Source: Eubacterium coprostanoligenes (GTDB lineage Bacteria; Bacillota; Clostridia; Oscillospirales; Acutalibacteraceae). From it: 64,000 nucleotides of DNA. Below, piece after piece: positions 33,718 through 41,202 of this stretch (its first letter is position 1; each line of letters opens with the position of its first letter). The translations under genes and the position numbers were made by a program. Below the pieces are notes generated by a model, which searched no databases, was not told the DNA's origin, and saw nothing but the letters and a program-made list of their open reading frames with translations. The stretch lies in assembly GCF_900167205.1 (NCBI RefSeq), contig NZ_FUWW01000001.1:62001-126000 (forward strand). Direction: 5' to 3'.

Positions 33718-35075
33718 TATTTTCTGCCCTCTACATCAATTCCCGATTTCGCTAAAATTTTAAAGATGGAACGAATCTGATATCGCAGATTTTCGCCCAA
33801 ATCAATAGTCATTTCCATTTCTTCGGCATCCAGAAAATCCGTGTATTCGGATTTAAGTTTAGAAGCAATTGCATTTAGTTGTTCTTCTTGAGATGATTGC
33901 TTATCGCTTGAATAAACGGAAACGACAGAATTCATTTTTTTTATTTCGTTTTGCAGCTTTTCGATTAATTCTTCGTCTTTCGAAACAGTCTGCTTTAATT
34001 CTTGAACTTCTAACCTACACGCTTCAAGTCTGGAGTTCAAATTGCTAACAGTACTTTTTTCGGCTTTTAATTGACGGTTTAAGTTATCAGCGTTCTTTAT
34101 TGCTTCAATAAGTTCTGTTGTTTTTTCTTCAATTATTCTTTTTTTAGCCTCGTTCTTTTCATTAAGTACGTTGACCTTATCCACGGTTACGGATATCTTT
34201 TTTACAATTGCAGAAAAAAAGTTTTCGATTGCCGTTATATCAGAAGGTTTCAAACCGTTTGACTTTTTTGTTTTTGAATCTGATTTCGTGCTTTTGCCCT
34301 TTTTTGACAGTTTTGTTAAAAGTTTAATTATTGACGAAAAGTCTTCAAATATTTCCTCAACATCTTCCGGTACAAAGGAAACATCGCATGATGTAATTTC
34401 TCTTATAACGGGAGCGGTGTCTTTCTTTTCTTTCTTTGATGCCTTTTTAACAATTACGCCCATATCTTTTCCACCGTCAAGCCAGCATTTCAGTGTAAGG
34501 ATGGATTCGGGAGAAACGGACGAAGACGGCTTAATTTCTGCGAGTACATTGCTCATAACTTTTATAAAAGCATTCAATAACGTCTTTTTGATTTCAACAG
34601 TATTAATATTAAGCAAGAATGAATCGCTTTTAACATCGGACAATAAGTATTTAGACAACACCTTTTTTGCATCGCCGAAAGTCTGTCCCTTCTTGTTTTT
34701 GGCCTTTACGGGAGTATCTTTTATGATTTCGGTAAGCAGTAACGGGTTTTCGTTATACTTTTTAACGGCGTCAAGCAACAAAGCCACATCAAACTTAAAA
34801 GCGATGTTGCGTTCGTTATTTTTCATCATATCACTGTTGTAGAATGACTTGATTTTGTTGTTCTGCTCTTCGGCGCTGCCTTTAAATAAATATTCAGCTA
34901 ACGGTGCGGCACCGCAAAATGGAAATCCTTCAATCAGGTATTTTTGAGTTTGTTTTGTTAAACCGCAATCCGAAAGCATTGCCGTTATTTCATGGTAATA
35001 CAACTCTTTTTTTTGCTTTGACGCGTCGGACTTTTTATTGATAGCTATTAATTCATCTAAAACACTTAAATCCAT
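33717..35075 (-). CDS. Coiled-coil protein, first gene of the Drm/Hsp70 operon (452 aa)
   Basis: An N-terminal helical half (contains CGLTKQTQKYLIEGFPFCG) is followed by a Lys/Ser-rich linker (~255-275), a long coiled coil (~295-385, many heptads of L/E/K) and a compact C-terminal piece (EEMEMTIDLGENLRYQIRSI). A long coil followed by a small domain directly upstream of an Hsp70 recalls the build of GrpE-type nucleotide-exchange factors, but I see no GrpE signature. It may be the sensor or co-chaperone of the system. Confidence 0.65.
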   Translation of the reverse strand: MDLSVLDELIAINKKSDASKQKKELYYHEITAMLSDCGLTKQTQKYLIEGFPFCGAAPLAEYLFKGSAEEQNNKIKSFYNSDMMKNNERNIAFKFDVALLLDAVKKYNENPLLLTEIIKDTPVKAKNKKGQTFGDAKKVLSKYLLSDVKSDSFLLNINTVEIKKTLLNAFIKVMSNVLAEIKPSSSVSPESILTLKCWLDGGKDMGVIVKKASKKEKKDTAPVIREITSCDVSFVPEDVEEIFEDFSSIIKLLTKLSKKGKSTKSDSKTKKSNGLKPSDITAIENFFSAIVKKISVTVDKVNVLNEKNEAKKRIIEEKTTELIEAIKNADNLNRQLKAEKSTVSNLNSRLEACRLEVQELKQTVSKDEELIEKLQNEIKKMNSVVSVYSSDKQSSQEEQLNAIASKLKSEYTDFLDAEEMEMTIDLGENLRYQIRSIFKILAKSGIDVEGRK

Positions 35076-35124
35076 TTCTTTTCTCCAATCGCAAAAATGT
35101 GTTTTTCATTGTTTCCGTTTATTT

Positions 35125-35153
35125 ATTATATCAAAAATAATAATAACATACAA
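35125..35153 (-). promoter_or_regulatory. Promoter of the six-gene Drm/Hsp70 operon
   Basis: Minus-strand TTGTAT (35153-35148), N17, TATAAT (35130-35125), about 50 bases ahead of the ATG at 35075. Confidence 0.7.
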
Positions 35154-35223
35154 GGTTTTTATTAACGTATTGTATATTCTGTGTAATTAAGATTTTATAA
35201 CACATTTACAGCACAAAAACCAA

Positions 35224-35252
35224 TTGATTATTGGCAAAAAATATGATATTAT
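35224..35252 (+). promoter_or_regulatory. Promoter of the vsr-methyltransferase-HpaII operon
   Basis: TTGATT (35224-35229), N17, TATTAT (35247-35252), then AGGTGA before the ATG at 35280. It is divergent from the Drm/Hsp70 promoter, leaving about 70 bp between the two -35 elements for shared regulation. Confidence 0.6.
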
Positions 35253-35279
35253 TGTCATAACATATTTGTAGGTGATAAT

Positions 35280-35696
35280 ATGGATAACCACACACCCGAG
35301 CAGCGGCGAAAAAATATGAAAGCTGTAAAAAATAAAGGTTCAAAAATTGAGACTATGCTGCAAAAGGAACTATGGCGCAGAGGCCTCCGTTACAGAAAAA
35401 ACGCAAAGCAGGTTTACGGTACGCCGGATATAGTTTTTATTGGTAAAAAAGTTGCGGTTTTTTGTGATAGCGAGTTCTTTCACGGTTACGACTGGGAAAA
35501 CAAACAAAACGAAATCAAATCAAACAGAGATTTTTGGATTCCGAAAATCGAAAGAAATATGCAGCGCGATTCTGAAGTTAATGAAAAACTTCAAACCGAG
35601 GGATGGACAGTGCTTCGATTTTGGGGAAATGATATAAAAAACGATTTGACAAATTGTGCAGATATAATTGAAAGAGTGGTAAGAAACAATGCCTAA
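35280..35696 (+). CDS. vsr: Very-short-patch repair endonuclease (138 aa)
   Basis: Typical Vsr start (TPEQRRKNMKAVKNKGSKIE) with later PDIVFIGKKVAVF and FFHGYDWE, then FWIPKIERN and LRFWGNDI. Vsr nicks next to the T of a T:G mismatch produced by deamination of 5-methylcytosine. The residue usually written DGCFWHG is SEFFHG here, keeping the His. It overlaps the methyltransferase by eight bases, so repair and methylation are made together. Confidence 0.9.
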   Translation: MDNHTPEQRRKNMKAVKNKGSKIETMLQKELWRRGLRYRKNAKQVYGTPDIVFIGKKVAVFCDSEFFHGYDWENKQNEIKSNRDFWIPKIERNMQRDSEVNEKLQTEGWTVLRFWGNDIKNDLTNCADIIERVVRNNA

Positions 35697-36699
35697 ATAC
35701 AAATCAATAGATTTATTTGCGGGAATCGGTGGAATTCGGTTGGGATTTGACAGAGCTTTCGGCAAGAACATTGAAACCGTTTTTGTAAGTGAATGGGACG
35801 AAAAATGTCAGGAAACTTACAAAGCGAATTTTAAAGATGATTTTGAAATTGCCGGAGATATTACTGTCTTTGATGAAAAACTTATACCCAAATTTGACAT
35901 TTGTCTTGCCGGCTTTCCATGTCAGGCTTTCAGTATTGCCGGCAAAAAACAAGGTTTTGATGATGATTATAAAGGCACCTGTAGGGGCACTCTCTTTTTG
36001 GATGTTGCAAGAATATGTGACTATCACAAACCGAAAGTTATTTTCTGTGAGAATGTTAAAGGACTTTACATACATGACAGAAAAAGAACATTTAAGATTA
36101 TTTGTAAAACCTTTGAAGACTTGGGATATAAGGTGTTTCATAAAATACTCAACAGTAAAGATTTCGGCGTTCCTCAAAACAGAGAGCGAGTATATATTGT
36201 AGCATTCAGAAATGATATCGCTCCGGTAAAATTTGATTTTCCCGAACCTACGGACAGTACCAAACAACTTTGGGATATCAGAGAAGAAGAACCTGTCCCT
36301 GCGAAGTATTATTTGAGCAATACATATATGGACACGCTTGTTGCACACAAGAAACGCCATGCAGCAAAAGGAAACGGTTTCGGATTTGAAATAAGAGACT
36401 GGAGCGAAACCGCAGGTGCAATTGTTTGCGGCGGAATGGGAAGAGAAAGGAACCTTGTGATCGATAACAGACAAAAAAATCTTGTTCCCACAACTAATAT
36501 CAAGGGGGAAATTAATCCGTTTGGTATCAGGAAAATGACTCCCCGCGAATGGGCTCGTCTTCAAGGGTATCCGGATAGTTTCATACTTCCTCTTGCAGAT
36601 ACTCATTTATACAAGCAACTTGGCAACAGTGTTACGGTTAATGTTATAGAAGCAATAGCCAAGAACATAAGGATGGTTTTAGATGGTAGAATCAATTAA
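35689..36699 (+). CDS. C5-cytosine DNA methyltransferase, M.HpaII-like (336 aa)
   Basis: Motif I DLFAGIGGIRLGF (8-20), catalytic motif IV GFPCQAFS with C78, motif VI CENVKGL, motif VIII QNRERVYIV and motif X GNSVTVNVIEAI. The variable region (HKKRHAAKGNGFGFEIRDW, GGMGRERNLVIDNR; shown in part) resembles M.HpaII, suggesting CCGG as target. Methylation would protect host DNA from the adjacent nuclease. Confidence 0.92.
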   Translation: MPKYKSIDLFAGIGGIRLGFDRAFGKNIETVFVSEWDEKCQETYKANFKDDFEIAGDITVFDEKLIPKFDICLAGFPCQAFSIAGKKQGFDDDYKGTCRGTLFLDVARICDYHKPKVIFCENVKGLYIHDRKRTFKIICKTFEDLGYKVFHKILNSKDFGVPQNRERVYIVAFRNDIAPVKFDFPEPTDSTKQLWDIREEEPVPAKYYLSNTYMDTLVAHKKRHAAKGNGFGFEIRDWSETAGAIVCGGMGRERNLVIDNRQKNLVPTTNIKGEINPFGIRKMTPREWARLQGYPDSFILPLADTHLYKQLGNSVTVNVIEAIAKNIRMVLDGRIN

Positions 36700-37834
36700 A
36701 GGCAAAAAGCTGAACAAAGGTGAATGGGCAGAGTTTTATGTAATGCTTAAACTCCTCGGCGAAGGAAGATTATATACTGCCGATAAGCTGCTTCAAAAGA
36801 ATTATAAGAGCTATTTGGACGTCTTAAAAGTAATAAGACAGGAAATGACTTCTCATGTTCTTGAATACATAATTGATGAAGATAAAAGCGCTGTAATTAT
36901 CAAGCCGCAGGAAAAGGAAGAGATTTGGGCAACTATATCCACTGATGAATTCAGCGAAAATGCTAAGAATTTGTTTGATGGAATTAAAGACTTAAAAGGC
37001 AATTCCGTTCCTGCTCCCGACAGCGTTTGCGAATTTGCCAAAATCATTTATGTAAGCAAACCGAAGGCTCCGGCTGTTAAGGCATTGAAGAAAGAGTTCG
37101 GTGGCAAGAATGATATTTTTATCGAAGTAAGAGACGGCCAAACCTCTATAGTATCAGTAATGGGTTTCTCAATAAAATCCAAGTTCGGACACAACCCTAC
37201 TCTTTTTAACGCAGGTTCATCGTCACAGTTTTTGTATAAACTTTCAAACTGTAACGATGAAATAATGGATGAGTTTAATGCAATAACCGTTAACGGTGGC
37301 AGAGGATGGTCAAAGTGCAAAGAATACTTGACCGATAATAACATTTCATTACAGTTTACATCAACACAGAATCCTGTTTACAACGATAACTTATTTTTGA
37401 TAAGAGAGCCTATGAGTAAGATAATGGCTTGGTGCGTTAAGGATAGGCTTATAGATTCGCCCGGAAACTATGAGGTTATGGAAACCGTTGAACGAATGAC
37501 CGACGCAAATCCGTTAAATGTTCCGAATCCGCAAATATATTATGAAAAAGCTATTAAGGACTTTCTTATGGCGGGTTTTACAGGCATGACAGCAGGAAAG
37601 CCATGGGATGGAAAAGAGCAGGTTAACGGCGGTTATATTTCCGTTATGGACGACGGCGATGTGCTTTGTTATCATTCAAACGACAGAGAAGCGTTCAGAG
37701 ATTATTTGTATCGCAACACACATTTTGAATATGTCAGCGCCGATAAGTATGTTTGGAGCAGAATAATAAAGATTGATAATGATTATTATTTGCCGCTGAA
37801 TGTATCCGTTAGGTTTAACACACATATCAGATAA
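36683..37834 (+). CDS. HpaII-family restriction endonuclease (383 aa)
   Basis: The N-terminus (KGKKLNKGEWAEFYVMLKLL, then GEGRLYTADKLL) is characteristic of the HpaII restriction-enzyme family; further segments are SIKSKFGHNPTLFNAGSSS and NGGRGWSK. It is expected to cleave unmethylated CCGG. Start and upstream stop overlap by 17 bases. The family call rests on N-terminal resemblance; the cleavage site is inferred. Confidence 0.75.
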   Translation: MVESIKGKKLNKGEWAEFYVMLKLLGEGRLYTADKLLQKNYKSYLDVLKVIRQEMTSHVLEYIIDEDKSAVIIKPQEKEEIWATISTDEFSENAKNLFDGIKDLKGNSVPAPDSVCEFAKIIYVSKPKAPAVKALKKEFGGKNDIFIEVRDGQTSIVSVMGFSIKSKFGHNPTLFNAGSSSQFLYKLSNCNDEIMDEFNAITVNGGRGWSKCKEYLTDNNISLQFTSTQNPVYNDNLFLIREPMSKIMAWCVKDRLIDSPGNYEVMETVERMTDANPLNVPNPQIYYEKAIKDFLMAGFTGMTAGKPWDGKEQVNGGYISVMDDGDVLCYHSNDREAFRDYLYRNTHFEYVSADKYVWSRIIKIDNDYYLPLNVSVRFNTHIR

Positions 37835-37835
37835 T

Positions 37836-38765
37836 ATGAAAGTAGGTAGCTTATTCTCAGGAATCGGCGGAATTGATTTGGGATTTATTCAGGCAGGTCA
37901 CGAAATTGCTTGGGCAAATGAAATTGATGACGCTGCAGTAAAAACATATAAAAATAATTTTCCCGAAACGGAAATTATTCATGACGATGTAAGAAACATA
38001 AAGTTTGATAAACTTAATAGCGTCGATTTGATTGCGGCGGGTTTTCCCTGTCAATCATTTTCAATAATGGGATACCAACGAGGATTTCATGATTCCAGAG
38101 GCAATTTGTTTTTTGAAATTACAAGAGCCATTGATATCATAAGACCTCGTTATGTCTTTTTAGAAAATGTTAAAAATCTGATGTATCATGATAACGGAAA
38201 AACCTTTCTCGTTATTTATAATTCTCTTGTTCAATTCGGATACTTCGTAAAGTACAAAGTTATTGACGCAAAAGATGTTAATATACCCCAAAATAGAGCG
38301 AGAATCTTTATTGTTGCATTCAGAGATTATGCAGATTGCCTGAATTTTGAATTTCCGGAAGCTGTTGCGCTTGAAAAAACGGTTGATGATATCATAGACC
38401 GTTCCGTGAAACAAGAAGAAATATACTATTATAAGGAAGATAACAGGCATTATGACGAGTTGAATCGTAAAGTTACAAGTAACGGTATTTATAGAATTGA
38501 TGACAATGGTATTGCCACTCGTAAATGGGAAATTTGTCCGACGTTAAAAGCGAATATGGGCACCTATCCCGACCGTGTGCCTATTGTCAGAGATGATTTT
38601 GGAATAAGAAAACTTACATTAAGAGAATGCTTGGATTTTCAAGGCTTTCCTGAAAGTTTTTTGTTTGAAGATGTACCGATGGATAAAGCATACAAACAAA
38701 CAGGAAATACTGTTTGTGTGCCCGTAATTAAAAGAATGGCAGAAAAATTAAACAATTCGTTGTGA
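37836..38765 (+). CDS. Second C5-cytosine DNA methyltransferase (309 aa)
   Basis: I use ATG 37836, one base after the upstream stop, because MKVGSLFSGIGGIDLGF is the normal motif I start. Catalytic GFPCQSFS has C72; motifs ENVKNLMYHD, IPQNRARIFIV and GNTVCVPVIKRM follow. The target-recognition region differs from the first methyltransferase and is short (CPTLKANMGTYPD). It might be the modification partner of the Drm operon (DrmMII role) or an additional protection enzyme for the HpaII-type nuclease. Confidence 0.9.
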   Translation: MKVGSLFSGIGGIDLGFIQAGHEIAWANEIDDAAVKTYKNNFPETEIIHDDVRNIKFDKLNSVDLIAAGFPCQSFSIMGYQRGFHDSRGNLFFEITRAIDIIRPRYVFLENVKNLMYHDNGKTFLVIYNSLVQFGYFVKYKVIDAKDVNIPQNRARIFIVAFRDYADCLNFEFPEAVALEKTVDDIIDRSVKQEEIYYYKEDNRHYDELNRKVTSNGIYRIDDNGIATRKWEICPTLKANMGTYPDRVPIVRDDFGIRKLTLRECLDFQGFPESFLFEDVPMDKAYKQTGNTVCVPVIKRMAEKLNNSL

Positions 38766-39071
38766 ACTTCTTTTATGAAACCTGATTTAAAGGATTACAA
38801 AAAATAAGTTGAGATACGGATGAGTAATCATAATTATTTAAAAAGCACTGGAATAAAAGAAATATAAAAACAAGACGGGTGATGAGAATTATCCGCCTTT
38901 ATTATTGCTTTGATCCCTGTAAAAACTCGCAAGATTATAACAGTCCGTTAGCAGAATTATGTTCACAAAGTGAACATGGTGATGGTAAACACAGTATTTT
39001 GCATGATAACAATATTGAAAGCTGGAGGAGAGACTCTACTCTTGCTTAATTAACAAGCACTTATAAGCGGT
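38766..39071. other. Intergenic DNA after the second methyltransferase
   Basis: No gene visible. TTATGTTCACAAAGTGAACATGG contains a TGTTCAC/GTGAACA dyad (near 38957-38979) that could be a protein site. A GCTATAATG hexamer near 39072 resembles a -10 element. Confidence 0.35.
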
Positions 39072-39118
39072 GCTATAATGTCACGAGGTGATCACGAACA
39101 ACTTAAAAGGGGTTAAAA
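39072..39118 (+). repeat. Diverged third copy of the 85-bp repeat (47 bp)
   Basis: GCTATAATGTCACGAGGTGATC and ACGAACAACTTAAAAGG match the first part of the copies at 18449 and 20744 with a few changes. The terminator half is missing. Confidence 0.8.
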
Positions 39119-39545
39119 AATATTTTTGACATAATTGCGGCGAAAATAATCGGTCGTAAAAATGGGTTTTATGATTTTGTATCTCACGAGTGTCACAAAT
39201 TATTCTTTATTATTCTTTTACTTTTTGAATGGTAGAATTAATAAGCGTAAAAACTGTTACAAAAGCCCGTCAACCTTAGAGGGCGGAATGCGAGTCATTT
39301 TATCAATTTGAGCTTTGAACCTACGATAACGGAGCAGGAGAAGTGCGATTTTATCTCTCAAATGTCTCAAAGTATTTTGGCAAATTTTGCGGATTTTGTG
39401 TCTCAGAATTGTCTCTGTCAGTGTCTTTTTCAGTTTTCTGTATCGGTTGAAAGCTGTTGATACAACTTGATTTCGGGACTTTTTGACCGCCAAATACATC
39501 GATTTACAACAAAAATGGACGACTCTTGTGAGTCGTCCGTTTCTT
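39119..39545. other. Degenerate DNA with a terminator next to the tRNA fragment
   Basis: A minus frame of 80 codons (39257-39499) is rich in Arg/Lys and lacks family features or a ribosome site; I do not accept it as a gene. GGACGACTC-TTGT-GAGTCGTCC (39517-39538) followed by GTTTCTTT is a clean terminator. Confidence 0.45.
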
Positions 39546-39592
39546 TGGCAGAGGTATAAGGATTCGAACCTTAAATGACGGAGTCAGAGCCT
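39546..39592 (-). repeat. tRNA-Gln 3'-half fragment, right copy (attachment-site remnant)
   Basis: Minus strand: CTCTGAC (anticodon loop with CUG), TCCGT, CATT, a perfect T-arm TAAGG-TTCGAAT-CCTTA, then TACCTCT-G-CCA, an acceptor 3' strand with encoded CCA. The 5' half of the tRNA is absent. A displaced tRNA 3' half is the classic product of an integrative element using that tRNA gene. Confidence 0.75.
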
Positions 39593-40355
39593 CGCAATCT
39601 TTTTTCAAAACCGCCTATTTAAACCATTTTTTCAGACTTTTTATCTCTCAAAAATCTCTCGGAATTTTGTTTTCGCTTAACACAGCAAATTCGTATGAGG
39701 AGTTGCGAACCTTACACTGAGGTATCAAAGCGAAATAATTTAAATCATTTTATGATTTAAACTGGTCGAATTCTACTAGTTTAAAATTTCGATTGATGTT
39801 CAACAAAGAAAAAACCAAAGGTAAACCTTCGGTTTTGTGGTAGGGCGGAGGGAGTTGAACCCTCGGTGTATATCTCATAAATCATAATAGCTCTATCAAA
39901 GGTTTACTGATACCACCCCACATACACCTGTATAATCCCCAGTAAAAGCCAATGAAATTAATTTCATGAAATCATCTCCTTTAAAATTAAACTCAAATTC
40001 AATCTTAGTATTGTCTCTGAATTCCTTGGAAATGGTAAATGATATACTTGATAGAATTATTGCTACTATGCTCATGAACTAAATTTCATGTATTATTATA
40101 TCATATTTCAATTCAAAACACAATAAAACATTATTACTTTATGCAGATGCAATACTATGACTTAGTCAGAGAAAAAGTAGTTATACCTAAAAAATAAAAG
40201 GCGATTATGAAATTGATGTTCTCAATTTTAAACTCACCAAATTAAAAAAGGTATGATGATAACTGTTAAACACTATGTTAAAAACCCATCATAAGCATAT
40301 AGCAAAATCAACATCTTAAAATATAGTTGTTTTTTATCTCAGCTTTAAAATCATA
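39593..40355. other. Long gene-free interval left of abiEi
   Basis: About 760 bases with no credible coding frame. It includes a degenerate tRNA-like structure at 39838-39921. The rest is AT-rich. Confidence 0.4.
39838..39921 (-). other. Degenerate tRNA-like structure
   Basis: Minus strand: the 5' arm GTGGGGTGG pairs with 3' CCGCCCTAC (one G-U and one T-G wobble). A strong T-arm GAGGG-TTCAACT-CCCTC and a terminal CCA are present. The T-arm and acceptor stem overlap by one base, and no normal anticodon arm forms, so this is either a decayed tRNA or a tRNA mimic. Confidence 0.35.
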
Positions 40356-40417
40356 TTGTAATTTACTTGATTTTTTGATATAATAAATATGCGTACAAAT
40401 TCAGTTAACTGTACGCA
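40356..40417 (+). promoter_or_regulatory. abiE promoter and palindromic operator in the leader
   Basis: TTGTAA (40356-40361), N17, TATAAT (40379-40384). From 40390 to 40417 lies a perfect inverted repeat TGCGTACA-N12-TGTACGCA at the expected transcription start. AbiEi-type antitoxins repress their own promoters through inverted repeats, so this is the likely operator. Confidence 0.7.
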
Positions 40418-40433
40418 GAAAGTTGGTGAATCG

Positions 40434-41039
40434 TTGCCTAAAGAAAAAATTGCAAAAAACGTTTTTGAAAACGTTGGCGAAATTGCAAAGACTTCTGATT
40501 TCAAAAATGCCGGTCTTACAAATTATGATGTAGCAAAGCTGTGCAAAGACGGAATAATCGAAAGAATACGAAACGGTTTTTACCAACTCCCTGATAATTA
40601 CAATATAAGCGAAGAACAACTGCTTGCCACTTTGTTGCCTTACGGAACGGTTTGTGTTGAATCGGCTTTGTTTTATTACGGATACAGCGATTTTGCTCCG
40701 AGAGAATGGTCGATTGCAGTTCCTCGAACTTATAGAAACCAAATTTCAAATATGCAAGAAATACCTATCAAAGCATATTATATTCAAAAAAATATAATTG
40801 AACTCGGAAAAACAACAGGTGATTTTAACGGTGTAACACTCCCTGTCTATGACCGAGAACGAACAATCTGTGATTGCTTCAAATATCGTTCAAAAATAGA
40901 TAACGAAATGTTTAATAAGGCACTTAACGCCTATGTAAAAGATGAAAAAAAGAACCTTACAAATCTTTCTAAATATGCCAAGGAAATGCGTGTTTATGTA
41001 AAAATGATGGATGTTATGGAGGTGTTGCTGAATGGCTGA
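40434..41039 (+). CDS. abiEi: AbiEi-type antitoxin/repressor (201 aa)
   Basis: An N-terminal winged helix (AKTSDFKNAGLTNYDVAKL, then GIIERIRNGFYQL) and C-terminal AbiEi antitoxin domain (VCVESALFYYGYSDF, VYDRERTICDCFKY). I prefer the TTG at 40434 (PKEKIAKNVFENVG follows) to the ATG at 40389 because the latter lies on the transcription start and inside the operator. AbiEi neutralises the nucleotidyltransferase AbiEii without binding it (type IV TA) and represses the operon. Here the toxin gene is reduced to a stump, so the antitoxin is orphaned. Confidence 0.82.
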   Translation: MPKEKIAKNVFENVGEIAKTSDFKNAGLTNYDVAKLCKDGIIERIRNGFYQLPDNYNISEEQLLATLLPYGTVCVESALFYYGYSDFAPREWSIAVPRTYRNQISNMQEIPIKAYYIQKNIIELGKTTGDFNGVTLPVYDRERTICDCFKYRSKIDNEMFNKALNAYVKDEKKNLTNLSKYAKEMRVYVKMMDVMEVLLNG

Positions 41040-41187
41040 TATTGCAACGCTGACAAAAGCACTTAAAAAGAATTTTGAAAATCGTGAACACGCCTTTACG
41101 ATGGAACAATTTGAGCCGTTTATAGCAATGGTTGAAAATAAAGAATTTGAAGAAAAATGGACTACTTTGGAGAGCAAGTGGAAATAA
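41032..41187 (+). pseudogene. AbiEii toxin remnant: C-terminal 51 codons
   Basis: Opens at ATG 41032 overlapping abiEi by eight bases and reads ALKKNFENREHAF, EQFEPFIAMVEN, WTTLESKWK. This resembles only the extreme C-terminal domain of AbiEii-type toxins (TF-x-R-x(n)-W pattern). The catalytic nucleotidyltransferase domain (GSxDLD) is missing, so an internal deletion joined the toxin start to its end. Confidence 0.55.
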
Positions 41188-41202
41188 GAGGAGGAAAAAC
41201 AA

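Larger units (their letters stand above)
18174..39591. mobile_element. Nested 21.4-kb segment bounded by tRNA-Gln 3'-half fragments
   Basis: A 36-bp segment of a tRNA-Gln 3' half occurs at 18174-18209 and 39556-39591 in the same orientation, with one mismatch. Integrative elements commonly leave such duplications, so I infer an insertion nested in the larger island. It carries the Drm/Hsp70 operon and the HpaII-type genes. Confidence 0.5.

Noticed and set aside
35713-36606. 297-codon minus frame opposite the cytosine methyltransferase
   Set aside because: Mirror of a strongly conserved gene; no start signal or family features.
23008-38765. Calling the whole region a standard DISARM system
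   Set aside because: No phospholipase D (DrmC), no SNF2 helicase (DrmD) and no DrmE are visible; only DrmA and DrmB match.
39257-39499. 80-codon Arg/Lys-rich minus frame
   Set aside because: No ribosome site or recognisable family; composition fits non-coding DNA near an element border.
39546-39592. Functional tRNA-Gln gene
   Set aside because: Only the 3' half from the anticodon loop onward is present; the sequence upstream cannot form the 5' half.
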